The notes under the pieces were generated by a model. It saw only the letters and a program-made list of their open reading frames with translations. It was not told the origin of the DNA and did no database searches. Positions 17,905 to 25,955 of a DNA stretch of 64,000 nucleotides are shown piece after piece. Made by a program: the position numbers and the translations under genes. The stretch spans positions 1 to 64,000 of the forward strand of contig CAJQKB010000090.1 in assembly GCA_905478775.1 (NCBI GenBank), given 5' to 3'. This DNA is from an uncultured Opitutales bacterium. GTDB taxonomy: Bacteria; Verrucomicrobiota; Verrucomicrobiia; Opitutales; Seribacteraceae. Numbering within the stretch: the first letter of the stretch is position 1; each line of letters opens with the position of its first letter.

Positions 17905-18876
17905 ATGGACGGAGGAGTAGGATTTGATGAACCTGAGTTAAGTTGGTCGACGCAAGATATTGAGAACAAAATTGGATTTAGTGGCGGTAGATATACCGAT
18001 ACAAATGCATTTTTCACTTTTTTAGTGGGGCTCATATTATCAACACTCTTTTTTTTAGTATTGGAGTTTGTGATTGGAGATTCTGGAACTGCCGCCGAGT
18101 GGAAAGAACAGAACTCGGAAATGGTAACACTGGAAGATGGTACGCAAGAGGAACAAGTGAGGGACATTCCCTTACATATAGCATTATCTGATAAATTTAT
18201 AAATCGAGGACTCGGGGGGTATTTAATGGGTGCGGGAATCACCATGCTTTTTTTCTGGGCTCTTGCGATTCTGTTTGTAAAGGGTAGGAAAGTGAGTTTT
18301 CAAAAGAAAATTCTGGCTCTCAATCTGATCCCCCAGGACCCCAACTTTTTTCTTAATAATGCGACTGCCCGAGATGCGTTGTTACGAATTCGTGGTCAGG
18401 TTGATGACCCGAAGCACTTTTTGCTTTTAAACCGAATTGATGTCGCCTTATCGAATTTGCAGAACATCGGAGAAATTAGTGAGGTCGCAAGTTTGACCAA
18501 TGCACAGGCTTCAATTGATGAAGATCAAGTCTCAGCCAGTTACAGTTTAATCAACGGATTTAATTGGGCGATTCCAGTTCTCGGCTTTATTGGTACAGTT
18601 CTTGGATTGGGGTCTGCGATTGGAGAATTTGGAGTGACCATACAGCTCGCTGACGATGTTGACAAATTGAAGAATTCATTGACTGATGTGACCGGGGGTC
18701 TATCCACTGCGTTTGATACTACCCTACTTGGATTGGTAGGCTCGATTGTTGTGCAAATGGTAATGACCTTTCGAAAACGGCAAGAATTTTTACTTTTGGA
18801 CGAGTGCAATGAGTATTGCCAAACTTATGTTTTAGCAAAACTTAAGCTTGAAAAAACGGGAAGAACTCGTTCGTAA
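17905..18876 (+). CDS. MotA/TolQ/ExbB-family proton channel protein
   Basis: A 323-residue protein with four predicted membrane helices at about 35-57, 106-127, 219-240 and 265-290. The last two carry the family pattern: PVLGFIGTVLGLGSAIGEFG, then LSTAFDTTLLGLVGSIVVQMVM, including the Thr/Ala pore helix and the GL...I stretch of TolQ/ExbB. In the family, five such subunits surround two TolR/ExbD helices and convert proton flow into mechanical work. The N-terminal extension of about 30 residues and the periplasmic loop between helices 1 and 2 are longer than in TolQ. Two TolR-like genes follow immediately, which supports a complete motor. A weak Shine-Dalgarno motif (aaagga) lies 10 bases before the ATG. 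It is not an ordinary Tol or flagellar operon: no tolA, tolB, pal or flagellar genes are near. Confidence 0.85.
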   Translation: MDGGVGFDEPELSWSTQDIENKIGFSGGRYTDTNAFFTFLVGLILSTLFFLVLEFVIGDSGTAAEWKEQNSEMVTLEDGTQEEQVRDIPLHIALSDKFINRGLGGYLMGAGITMLFFWALAILFVKGRKVSFQKKILALNLIPQDPNFFLNNATARDALLRIRGQVDDPKHFLLLNRIDVALSNLQNIGEISEVASLTNAQASIDEDQVSASYSLINGFNWAIPVLGFIGTVLGLGSAIGEFGVTIQLADDVDKLKNSLTDVTGGLSTAFDTTLLGLVGSIVVQMVMTFRKRQEFLLLDECNEYCQTYVLAKLKLEKTGRTRS

Positions 18877-18918
18877 ATCAATTTGATCGTAGCAAGCTTT
18901 CACCTACAGTAAGTCAAG

Positions 18919-19965
18919 ATGGGGAGAAGTAGTCGAAATAGCGAGCAGAGGGTTAGTTTCTTTGCCTTTCAGGATATTATAACTGCAGTAATTGGTATCC
19001 TAGTTTTAATCGCTCTTATCCTTGCCCTTCAGGTCAACCCAAAGCGAGAAAATGAAGGCGATAGTCCGGGTAATAATACTGCTCCTGTTGAATTAATTGT
19101 GGGAGCAAATGAGGGGGGAGGGAACGCCACAATTGTGGTGGCAAGTGAGTTTAATGCGACTCAAGTAATCGAAGAGATTGCAGCATTGCACCAAGAAATA
19201 AGCGAAGAGAAAAAAGAATTTTTAGTCAAAAGAGAGAAGAAGAATAGCGAAATTGAACAACTGTCGGAGGAATTGAGAAAGCTTAATTTAGAACTTCAAG
19301 TTTTTAAAAAAAAGCTTGGGATTGAAGATTCAAATGATTCGAAAGAAACAAAAGATAAGATTGAAAGTTTAGAATTACTTATGGACCTGGCAAGGGTTCA
19401 AAAAAATGAACTAAATGAGGAGAAGAAGGGACTGGAAGATAAAATTAATGCCCGGGTATTACGGTCTTTAAAAAACCTCTCCGAACTTGAATTACAGGAG
19501 CTTGATTCCAACCTTAATTCACAGGTCGAGCAGTTAGAATCACAAGTTGAAAATGAAGTCCGGGTAATTCCTAAAGAAAATAATCAGGGAGAAAAGCCGG
19601 TCCTGGTAATTCTAGGATCATCCGAATTTACAATAGGAATTTTTAATGGGGGGCAAAGAACGATACCAGTGAACTCGGCCAACTATTATCAAAAACTTGG
19701 TGGAGCCCTGACTTCCTATGATAAGAATAAAAATTTCTTTGTTTATTTCTTTCGTCCTTCGGCATGTCAGTTAACCATTACCAATGTACCAGGTAGAAAT
19801 GGGACGATTGAAAAGAATTTATTTGATTTACTATGTGACCCTAAAAATAACCTGACCCGTATGCTCGGGTACAAATACGGATTCGAGCCAATCCATGAAG
19901 AGGCAGCTGTCTTGTTTACTGACAAGATTGCTGATCCATTTGTTGAGTTTTTTCCTAATCCATGA
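18919..19965 (+). CDS. TolR/ExbD-like motor partner protein A (single helix, coiled coil, periplasmic domain)
   Basis: A 348-residue protein with one N-terminal membrane helix at about 20-40. The helix is headed by Asp19 in FQDIITAVIGILVLIALIL, the position of the proton-carrying Asp of TolR, ExbD and MotB. A long coiled coil follows (about 90-220, Lys/Glu/Leu-rich heptads), then a C-terminal alpha/beta domain that opens with KPVLVILGSSEFTIGIF near 233. No OmpA-type peptidoglycan-binding motif is visible, unlike MotB or Zorya ZorB. The helix aligns without gaps with that of the next gene product, so the two are paralogues. I infer that both pack inside the upstream TolQ-like ring. Confidence 0.75.
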   Translation: MGRSSRNSEQRVSFFAFQDIITAVIGILVLIALILALQVNPKRENEGDSPGNNTAPVELIVGANEGGGNATIVVASEFNATQVIEEIAALHQEISEEKKEFLVKREKKNSEIEQLSEELRKLNLELQVFKKKLGIEDSNDSKETKDKIESLELLMDLARVQKNELNEEKKGLEDKINARVLRSLKNLSELELQELDSNLNSQVEQLESQVENEVRVIPKENNQGEKPVLVILGSSEFTIGIFNGGQRTIPVNSANYYQKLGGALTSYDKNKNFFVYFFRPSACQLTITNVPGRNGTIEKNLFDLLCDPKNNLTRMLGYKYGFEPIHEEAAVLFTDKIADPFVEFFPNP

Positions 19966-20005
19966 ACTTTCAGAACTCACCAATTTTTAATTTGATGTTC
20001 AACTA

Positions 20006-20920
20006 ATGGCACGCGAAGAAGAAGAGGGTGGAAGCTTGGATATGTTGCTCGATACTTTGTGCAATACATTTGGAGGGATTATTTTAATTGCTCTCTTACT
20101 TGCTCTCAGTGTGAACAAAAAAAGCGTCGAATTGTACGATAAATTAGTTCAGACCGATGACAATCAATCTGAACTTATCAGGGAACGTGAGCAGTTACAA
20201 AATTCATTACTCGACCTCACCGATGAAAACATTGAGATTTTAGAAGACTTGGAAGATGATTCTTATTCCAAAAGAGAGGAAATTGAAGAGATAAAGGATA
20301 ATTTAGACGATTTAAATAGCGATTCTTTCGCCCTTGAAAAATTAATGCAGCGTGAACAAGTAAAACTTGATGAACTCGAGGATAGCGAAGTAACAATTGA
20401 AAAAGAACGTTTAAGTATGGAGGAAGAATTAAGTCGTTTGGAAACGATTCTTGCCCACCAGGAATTAAGTAAAGAGTTGAAAAAAAAGCCCTATCGTAAG
20501 GTCAGCCTTCCTCAACAAAAAGACACGCGTAAAAAGCCACTCCCTGTTATTGTGGCACATGGTAAAATGTATCCGATGATTTCTCTGGGGATCGGTTCGG
20601 TTGAAAAGAATGAAGATGGATTGGTATGGAATCAAACTCCCGACAAGCGATTCCAGGTAAAAGTCGATCCAAGCAGGGGAGTCGATCCGATGAATGATGA
20701 TGCATTGGATTTGTTTCTCTCCTCGGTTGGAGATGCCCCCCGTTTAGTTCGTCAAAATTTCTTTTTGAACCTCTTTGTATTTTCCGATTCAGAAAATTTT
20801 GCGATTTTTAATAAAATTCGAGACGAAGCAGTTTTAAGAAAATTAGATTATAATTGGATTCCCATTGCTGAACTTCCCCTCGTTCTGCGCTCGGACAATG
20901 TTCCTTGGAAAGTGCAATGA
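20006..20920 (+). CDS. TolR/ExbD-like motor partner protein B (paralogue of the preceding gene)
   Basis: A 304-residue protein with a short acidic N-terminus, a membrane helix at about 17-36 headed by Asp16 (LDTLCNTFGGIILIALLL), a coiled coil at about 45-150, and a C-terminal domain beginning KPLPVIVAHGKMYPMISLG near 172. Asp16, Gly23 and the LIAL motif fall in register with Asp19, Gly26 and LIAL of the protein encoded just upstream. The C-terminal domains are only loosely similar (shared KPxxVI start). TolR and ExbD normally function as homodimers, so two diverged copies suggest a heterodimer or alternative stators. The ATG at 20006 has no clear ribosome binding motif. A gap of about 260 bases follows. 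Confidence 0.75.
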   Translation: MAREEEEGGSLDMLLDTLCNTFGGIILIALLLALSVNKKSVELYDKLVQTDDNQSELIREREQLQNSLLDLTDENIEILEDLEDDSYSKREEIEEIKDNLDDLNSDSFALEKLMQREQVKLDELEDSEVTIEKERLSMEEELSRLETILAHQELSKELKKKPYRKVSLPQQKDTRKKPLPVIVAHGKMYPMISLGIGSVEKNEDGLVWNQTPDKRFQVKVDPSRGVDPMNDDALDLFLSSVGDAPRLVRQNFFLNLFVFSDSENFAIFNKIRDEAVLRKLDYNWIPIAELPLVLRSDNVPWKVQ

Positions 20921-21181
20921 ACAGAATGTTTTTCTTCAATTTGGCCGGGTAAGAATCACGAAATTTTTGGTAAGAAATCAAATTTTAGAGTAATTCCGAT
21001 TATTTGTCCAAATTTGGTTACTACTGGCAGAACTATTAAAATGGATTTACTCTTACCAGTTCAGTTTCCGAACGATCTTATTCGGTCCGCATTACTATTT
21101 CTTTTTCGTAATGTTTAAAATGACTCAAATGACTGCTCTTTTACCTTGCCTAAGCTACCAACTGCTCGAATTATAATCTTT
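20921..21181. other. 261-base gap inside the gene block
   Basis: This is one of the two largest gaps in the window. It is AT-rich, contains no ORF I would call and no strong hairpin with a T-run. A TATAAT at 21172-21177 lies only 4 bases before the next ATG, too close to be a normal -10 for that gene. A promoter for the downstream subset (21.2-26.9 kb) may be here, but I cannot point to a convincing one. Confidence 0.3.
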
Positions 21182-21436
21182 ATGTCGAAAGAACTTCTTA
21201 TTTCTCTTATTTTGGGCACATTTTTACTGGGTTGTGTCCTTTTGGGTTTGGTTCAGACGAGTTTACTTTCCAGCCCGTTTTTTCTGCTATTTGGCTTCGC
21301 GATTATACTCGGTCAAATCGTAATGGCTCACTTAGCATTTAATCAGTATAAAAACCTTTCAGTCCAAACCACTAAAGAAAGTACCAAAAATGAAGAAGGA
21401 AGAGAAGAACGAGGAAGCGACGGATTCGACGATTGA
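21182..21436 (+). CDS. small two-helix membrane protein, homologous to the N-terminus of the toroid protein downstream
   Basis: An 84-residue protein; I chose the ATG at 21182 over an upstream TTG at 21146. Two membrane helices lie at about 5-24 and 32-53, and the second ends in HLAF at 50-53. The same plan and wording occur at residues 1-49 of the 631-residue toroid protein encoded at 24024 (MSxK..LSL.L...LG, LLSS, then HLAF at 46-49), so the two N-termini are homologous. In the toroid protein a third helix follows in the same chain; here the third helix is at the start of the next ORF, which overlaps this one by 47 bases in the +1 frame. This looks like a split version of a three-helix anchor. 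It may work together with the next gene product. Confidence 0.6.
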   Translation: MSKELLISLILGTFLLGCVLLGLVQTSLLSSPFFLLFGFAIILGQIVMAHLAFNQYKNLSVQTTKESTKNEEGREERGSDGFDD

Positions 21437-23945
21437 AGAGACTGCGGTAGACGAGTCGCAGTCTGAAGAACGGGAACTCAATCCAAAGCATAGAACCATT
21501 GCATTATCCAGCTTAGCGGCAGGTTATGCTTTGGCATTAGGATTTGGAGCCCTTCTCTATTGGGGATCCCAACAAGACCTACAGGTCGTAGTAAACGAAA
21601 CTATTACCGAAGAGGGCGAAGTCGTTGGTGCTTCTGAGGGAGCAGAGATAGAATCTTCTGTCATTACCTTAACGGGAGGCACTAGCATACCTTGGCCGAT
21701 CGGCAAACTTTGGGTAGACCCTGGGTACACGGCGATTGATGGAGATGAAGATCTAACCGCATTTGTCGAAACAGTCTCTTTCGTTGATGTTTCTACTCCT
21801 GGGCAATACAAAGTTATTTACACTGTCAAAGATCCTAAGTCTGGAGAGGTATCAGATTCAGTGGAGCGATTTGTTACGGTTAACGCAGGTGGCTTTATTG
21901 CTGGTGCAAATGTCGCTTATAATGACCGACTTGATGGTGTGATATTGGATGATAAAAGAATAACCGCTGTGATTGGTGACGACGATGATGATATCGTTTA
22001 TGTGGACAACGATGATCGCCATCTCCGACTCGCAGGGAATGACTTAGGTAACGGAAGGGTAGTCGGAGGAAATGGTGGGAACGGTCGAATACATGGTGGC
22101 CGAAATCGCACTGTGATTGAAGACGATGTTGATGTCGGCTTGCTAGATCGTAGATTAGCTAGATTAGACGACAATGAACTTATTATCATCGATGATAATG
22201 ACGATGACTTAGTGGCCCGATTGGATCGACAGGATATCGGATTGGACCGGGGCGGAAATGATCGGGTTGATGTGGGAAATTTTGTTCCCGATGCTCGCCG
22301 CGGAAATTTTAATGATGAAGAACTGGGTGCCGTGGGAGAATTTGATAAAGATGGTGCCGGTTTTGGAAAGGGCTCGATGCCTGGAGTAGGGAAAGGGTCT
22401 GAGGTTTTTGCATACAACTTTCCTTCACAGGGTGTAGGGGCAGGAATTGGAAGTCCAGCCGTGGGAGCTGCAGCTGGATTTGCTGGGCTTGGAGCAGGAA
22501 TTGGGCAGGCGGTAATGAATGGTGAAGCAGTTCCCGCATTGGGAGGAATCGGAACCTACACGCCCGCTGCACCCAGTCAACCGGAAGGTCCTGATTCAGA
22601 TAACGATGGAATTTCGGATGCAATGGAATCTACTTTTCGGACGAACCCTCAATCCAATGATACGGATAAGGATGGGGTAAGTGATGCGGACGAGGTCAAG
22701 GGAATGTCCAATCCGCGTGATCCCCGTAGTAAACCGGGCACACCTGCTCCCGGTGCTGACAGTGATCAGGACGGAGTCCCCGCCTCACTGGAAGCTCTTT
22801 ACGGTCTGGACCCATCCAATTCGGACAGTGATGGCGATGGATTTACTGACGGAGAGGAAATCTCTGCGATGACTAGTCCCACAAACCCGGCCAGCAACCC
22901 TGGTGAAATGGGGGGGCCAGCTCTTGCAGTTGCACCCGGAGTCGCGGGTGGAGTGGCCGGATTGGTCGGAGGTGCCGGAGCCGGTGCAGCAGCCGGTCTG
23001 GTTTCAGGTAGGGTCACTCATCCTCTCGGATTGGGAGTGGCAGATGTCGGGGTCGGGGTTGGAATCGGTATTAACGATGGCGACGGAGTTGGACGCGACG
23101 ATTGGGATTACGATCACCTTCCCAAAGATGGAAATCTTTACATTATGATGCATGTGGATGGAAGTGGCTCAATTCTAAGCACAAGAAAGGCGTTGGACGA
23201 GATGAAAGATACTCTTCTTAAAAATGCCTTACTTCCTTATTACAAGAACGACGAAGATCTTTACAATCGCCGGGTACTCGTGGTGGATGGTGAAGGAGAA
23301 CGCACACTTAAATTCTTTGCAGATGCGGCAAAGAAAGAAAATGTGTTAGCACTTGTCTTCCAAGATGAAGCCCAACCCGCATATCACCTTCCCAATTTCA
23401 ATCGTAAACCAGAAGATCACTACATGGACGATTTGAATGATCTTAAAAAAGGGTTAAACGGATACGGTGGACTGTACCGTGGAATCATGTTCCAAGTCGA
23501 CCGAGGGAAGACTTTTGCCAAATCATTTAAGGAATTTGTGGAAAACGCCTGGCGTGGAGATGGTTATCTTTCCGGTGCAGGTGAAAACTTGAAGCCGTAC
23601 TACTGGCAGGAAAATGGTGACAATATTCGCAACCGTGATGGGATTGTATTCAGTGACGAATATCATGTAAATTCGGAAGGTGATCCCGCTTATTACATGA
23701 ATTTGATCATGGAAGCATCCCGTAAAATTGGTTTGGATCTTGGGAAATACGGCGGAGGACAGGAAGATGGTCGCTATAATGCAAAACTAAGCGGTAATTC
23801 TTCCAGCACTTCTTCTTTGAACGAAATGTGCCCTATCAAAAAGGACCGCAAGGCAAACCCATCAATAACTGCGAAGAGTGCTAATGGTAAGACAGTCGCG
23901 TTTTGCTGCAAGGGTTGTAAAAATAAATATGCATCGGCTGATTGA
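21390..23945 (+). CDS. membrane-anchored mosaic protein: Ig-like, TSP3 repeats, vWA-like and C-terminal YHS-like domains
   Basis: An 851-residue protein. After a charged start, one membrane helix lies at about 36-58. Then come a DUF5011-type Ig-like domain (about 92-165, GYTAIDGDEDLTAFV ending in ERFVTV); an Asp/Arg-rich tract (about 180-310) and a Gly-rich tract; thrombospondin type 3 repeats (about 400-500, DSDNDGISDAMES, DTDKDGVSDADEV, DSDGDGFTDGEEI) that should bind calcium; a vWA-like domain (about 582-787) with a MIDAS-type DGSGS at 590-594; and a C-terminal 39-residue metal-binding YHS-like domain with MCPIKK, FCCKGC. The order is very unusual. I infer an extracytoplasmic adhesion or sensing component. 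The start overlaps the preceding ORF by 47 bases. The YHS part normally binds metals in cytoplasmic or periplasmic proteins. Confidence 0.75.
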   Translation: MKKEEKNEEATDSTIEETAVDESQSEERELNPKHRTIALSSLAAGYALALGFGALLYWGSQQDLQVVVNETITEEGEVVGASEGAEIESSVITLTGGTSIPWPIGKLWVDPGYTAIDGDEDLTAFVETVSFVDVSTPGQYKVIYTVKDPKSGEVSDSVERFVTVNAGGFIAGANVAYNDRLDGVILDDKRITAVIGDDDDDIVYVDNDDRHLRLAGNDLGNGRVVGGNGGNGRIHGGRNRTVIEDDVDVGLLDRRLARLDDNELIIIDDNDDDLVARLDRQDIGLDRGGNDRVDVGNFVPDARRGNFNDEELGAVGEFDKDGAGFGKGSMPGVGKGSEVFAYNFPSQGVGAGIGSPAVGAAAGFAGLGAGIGQAVMNGEAVPALGGIGTYTPAAPSQPEGPDSDNDGISDAMESTFRTNPQSNDTDKDGVSDADEVKGMSNPRDPRSKPGTPAPGADSDQDGVPASLEALYGLDPSNSDSDGDGFTDGEEISAMTSPTNPASNPGEMGGPALAVAPGVAGGVAGLVGGAGAGAAAGLVSGRVTHPLGLGVADVGVGVGIGINDGDGVGRDDWDYDHLPKDGNLYIMMHVDGSGSILSTRKALDEMKDTLLKNALLPYYKNDEDLYNRRVLVVDGEGERTLKFFADAAKKENVLALVFQDEAQPAYHLPNFNRKPEDHYMDDLNDLKKGLNGYGGLYRGIMFQVDRGKTFAKSFKEFVENAWRGDGYLSGAGENLKPYYWQENGDNIRNRDGIVFSDEYHVNSEGDPAYYMNLIMEASRKIGLDLGKYGGGQEDGRYNAKLSGNSSSTSSLNEMCPIKKDRKANPSITAKSANGKTVAFCCKGCKNKYASAD

Positions 23946-23961
23946 TCTTCACAATCTCTGA

Positions 23962-24006
23962 GCTCTCCTTTTTACTTCTCCTATAAAAAGGGAGCATACA
24001 TTTTTT
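23962..24006 (+). terminator. possible rho-independent terminator
   Basis: Left arm GCTCTCCTTTTT (23962-23973) pairs with right arm AAAAAGGGAGC (23985-23995) with one bulged base and an 11-base loop. Five bases later comes a run of six T (24001-24006). The stem is AT-rich toward the loop and the T-run is slightly displaced, so termination may be partial. It would separate the mosaic-protein gene from the toroid gene. Confidence 0.4.
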
Positions 24007-24023
24007 ACTAGGAGAAGTTTGGT

Positions 24024-25919
24024 ATGAGTACCAAGACCATACTTTCTCTTGTTCTTTCTTCGACCCTTGGGTTGGCGTTAATCGGTAATCTCATTGCCGG
24101 GAACTTGATTCTCTCTTCTGTTCTAGTCTTCACTGGTCTTGGTACCGGGATTCTGTGCCATCTTGCTTTTTTTGAAGAGAAGAAAAAAAAACCGCAGGGT
24201 ACTGGCCCGATTCCCTGGCTCAACTTAGGAATGTCCTATTGTTTACTTCTTCTCAGTTTGGGAGCTTTTCTTTTTCTTCTGATTTCTCCTTCTGAGTCTC
24301 GCCAGACAACTATCGCCAAAGCGGGTCAAGTGGCAGGAAACGAAACGGAGGGTTCCACCGTTCCCCAAAGTGAGCGTACGGATGTGGAATCCGGCGGTGA
24401 ACGTGCCCGTTTAGGCAGCAGTGGACGAGGGGAGGGTTTGGACGCACTTGGAGGTGCGAACGAGGACAATCAAAATGCCATGCGTGAAGCACAGGTTTTT
24501 AATCCGGCAATTGCAGGAGCAGATGACGGTGTTTCTGACCAGACCAAAATATCTTCTCAAAATATGGAGGAGAACATAGAACCGGGTGAGTTCGATCAAG
24601 GATTGTTCGACTCAAAAGATTTACTTCTCTCCCGGATTGGAATGGATGAAGAGAATAAAGATATTGGTGATCCTAATGCTTTGATTTTCGAAGAAAATGA
24701 AGATGATGCCCTTGCATTTGATTCGACAGTATTTAACGGGGCGGAAGACCCCAATGAAATTATTTCCAAAGCGAAAGGAGACAAAATAACTAATCTACGG
24801 GCTGCGGTAAACTCACTGGGAGTTTCCGTACCGAAGTCAATGAGCGGGCGATGCGACAAAGTGGGTCGGGTGGCAAGACTTGCCCGGGGAGGAGTGAAGA
24901 ATCCGGATCGGGTTGAAACTTCTGTGATTAAGGCACTGAACTGGTTGAATCAGGATCAAAATGCAGACGGGTCTTGGGGGAATAATGCGAAAGGAGCGAT
25001 GACTGGATTTGCCCTTCTTTGTTATTTGGGACATTGTGAACTGACTGACTCTCCCGAATATGGGGAGGCGGTAGCGAAGGGGATTAAGTATCTGGTTGAA
25101 CTTGGTGATGAAAAGGATGGCTGGCTTTACATTACCAACAATAAACACGGATCCGCCTACGCGCATGGCATTGCAACCTACGCCCTTGCGGAAGCTTATG
25201 GCATGACTGAGAAGGATTTCATACTCCCGATCTTGCAAAAAGCAATCCATCGAATTGTCGCCGGACAAAAACAGGATGGCGGATGGGTCTACATGGAAGA
25301 AAGGCCCGGTGTGGATAATCTACGATTCGTAGATTTTGGAAAAAATGAAAAACAATCGAGCGATACATCCGTGAGTGGTTGGCAATTCCAGGCCTTAAAG
25401 GCGGCGTATAATACGGGAGCAATTTTCCCTGGTATTGAACCTGCATTGGAAGCTTCGGTCAAAAATTTTTATCGGGTCTATTCCTCTGGAAATGGAGGGT
25501 TTGGGTATCGTAAGGCATCCGATGCAAAGAGTATAAAACACAAGCTAACCGGAGTGGGTTCGCTTGGTCTTCAATCATGGAAGCATGGGCATCCTTCCGA
25601 AGAGGAAAAGAGGGCAACTTTAAAAAAGGCAATGGAACATATCTTGAAGAATAACTTGGCAATGGATTATACGAGTGCGGATGCAAATTTATATTCCTGG
25701 TATTATGATGCCCAGGCCCTTTTTAATTATGGGGGAGCCTATTGGACTGCCTGGAATCGAAAGATGGAACCCATGTTGCTCAATTCTCAACTCGCAGACG
25801 GAAGTTGGCCTAAAGAGGGTGGGGGAAAGACTTCAAGTCAGGGTGGACAGGATGCAGAAGTCTATCGTACTACTCTTTGCACCTTGATGCTCGAAGTTTA
25901 TTATCGTTACGTCTATTGA
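24024..25919 (+). CDS. membrane-anchored alpha/alpha-toroid protein (prenyltransferase/squalene-oxidase repeat)
   Basis: A 631-residue protein with the best Shine-Dalgarno in the region (AGGAG, 11 bases before the ATG). Three membrane helices lie at about 4-22, 28-48 and 66-88, followed by a long disordered acidic region (about 95-270). From about 295 to the end come the repeats of the terpene-cyclase-like alpha toroid: SVIKALNWLNQDQNADGSWG, GFALLCYLGHCE, GIATYALAEAYG, QDGGWVY, ALFNYGGAYWTAWN and the closing EVYRTTLCTLMLEVYYRY. The DxDD and DCTAE catalytic motifs of squalene-hopene or oxidosqualene cyclases are absent, so it is probably a binding protein, as in the many PVC-group relatives. 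Residues 1-49 are homologous to the 84-residue protein at 21182. A short hairpin lies just upstream. Confidence 0.8.
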   Translation: MSTKTILSLVLSSTLGLALIGNLIAGNLILSSVLVFTGLGTGILCHLAFFEEKKKKPQGTGPIPWLNLGMSYCLLLLSLGAFLFLLISPSESRQTTIAKAGQVAGNETEGSTVPQSERTDVESGGERARLGSSGRGEGLDALGGANEDNQNAMREAQVFNPAIAGADDGVSDQTKISSQNMEENIEPGEFDQGLFDSKDLLLSRIGMDEENKDIGDPNALIFEENEDDALAFDSTVFNGAEDPNEIISKAKGDKITNLRAAVNSLGVSVPKSMSGRCDKVGRVARLARGGVKNPDRVETSVIKALNWLNQDQNADGSWGNNAKGAMTGFALLCYLGHCELTDSPEYGEAVAKGIKYLVELGDEKDGWLYITNNKHGSAYAHGIATYALAEAYGMTEKDFILPILQKAIHRIVAGQKQDGGWVYMEERPGVDNLRFVDFGKNEKQSSDTSVSGWQFQALKAAYNTGAIFPGIEPALEASVKNFYRVYSSGNGGFGYRKASDAKSIKHKLTGVGSLGLQSWKHGHPSEEEKRATLKKAMEHILKNNLAMDYTSADANLYSWYYDAQALFNYGGAYWTAWNRKMEPMLLNSQLADGSWPKEGGGKTSSQGGQDAEVYRTTLCTLMLEVYYRYVY

Positions 25920-25955
25920 CGATTTTTAATTTTTTTCTACTATGAAACTAGGCTT

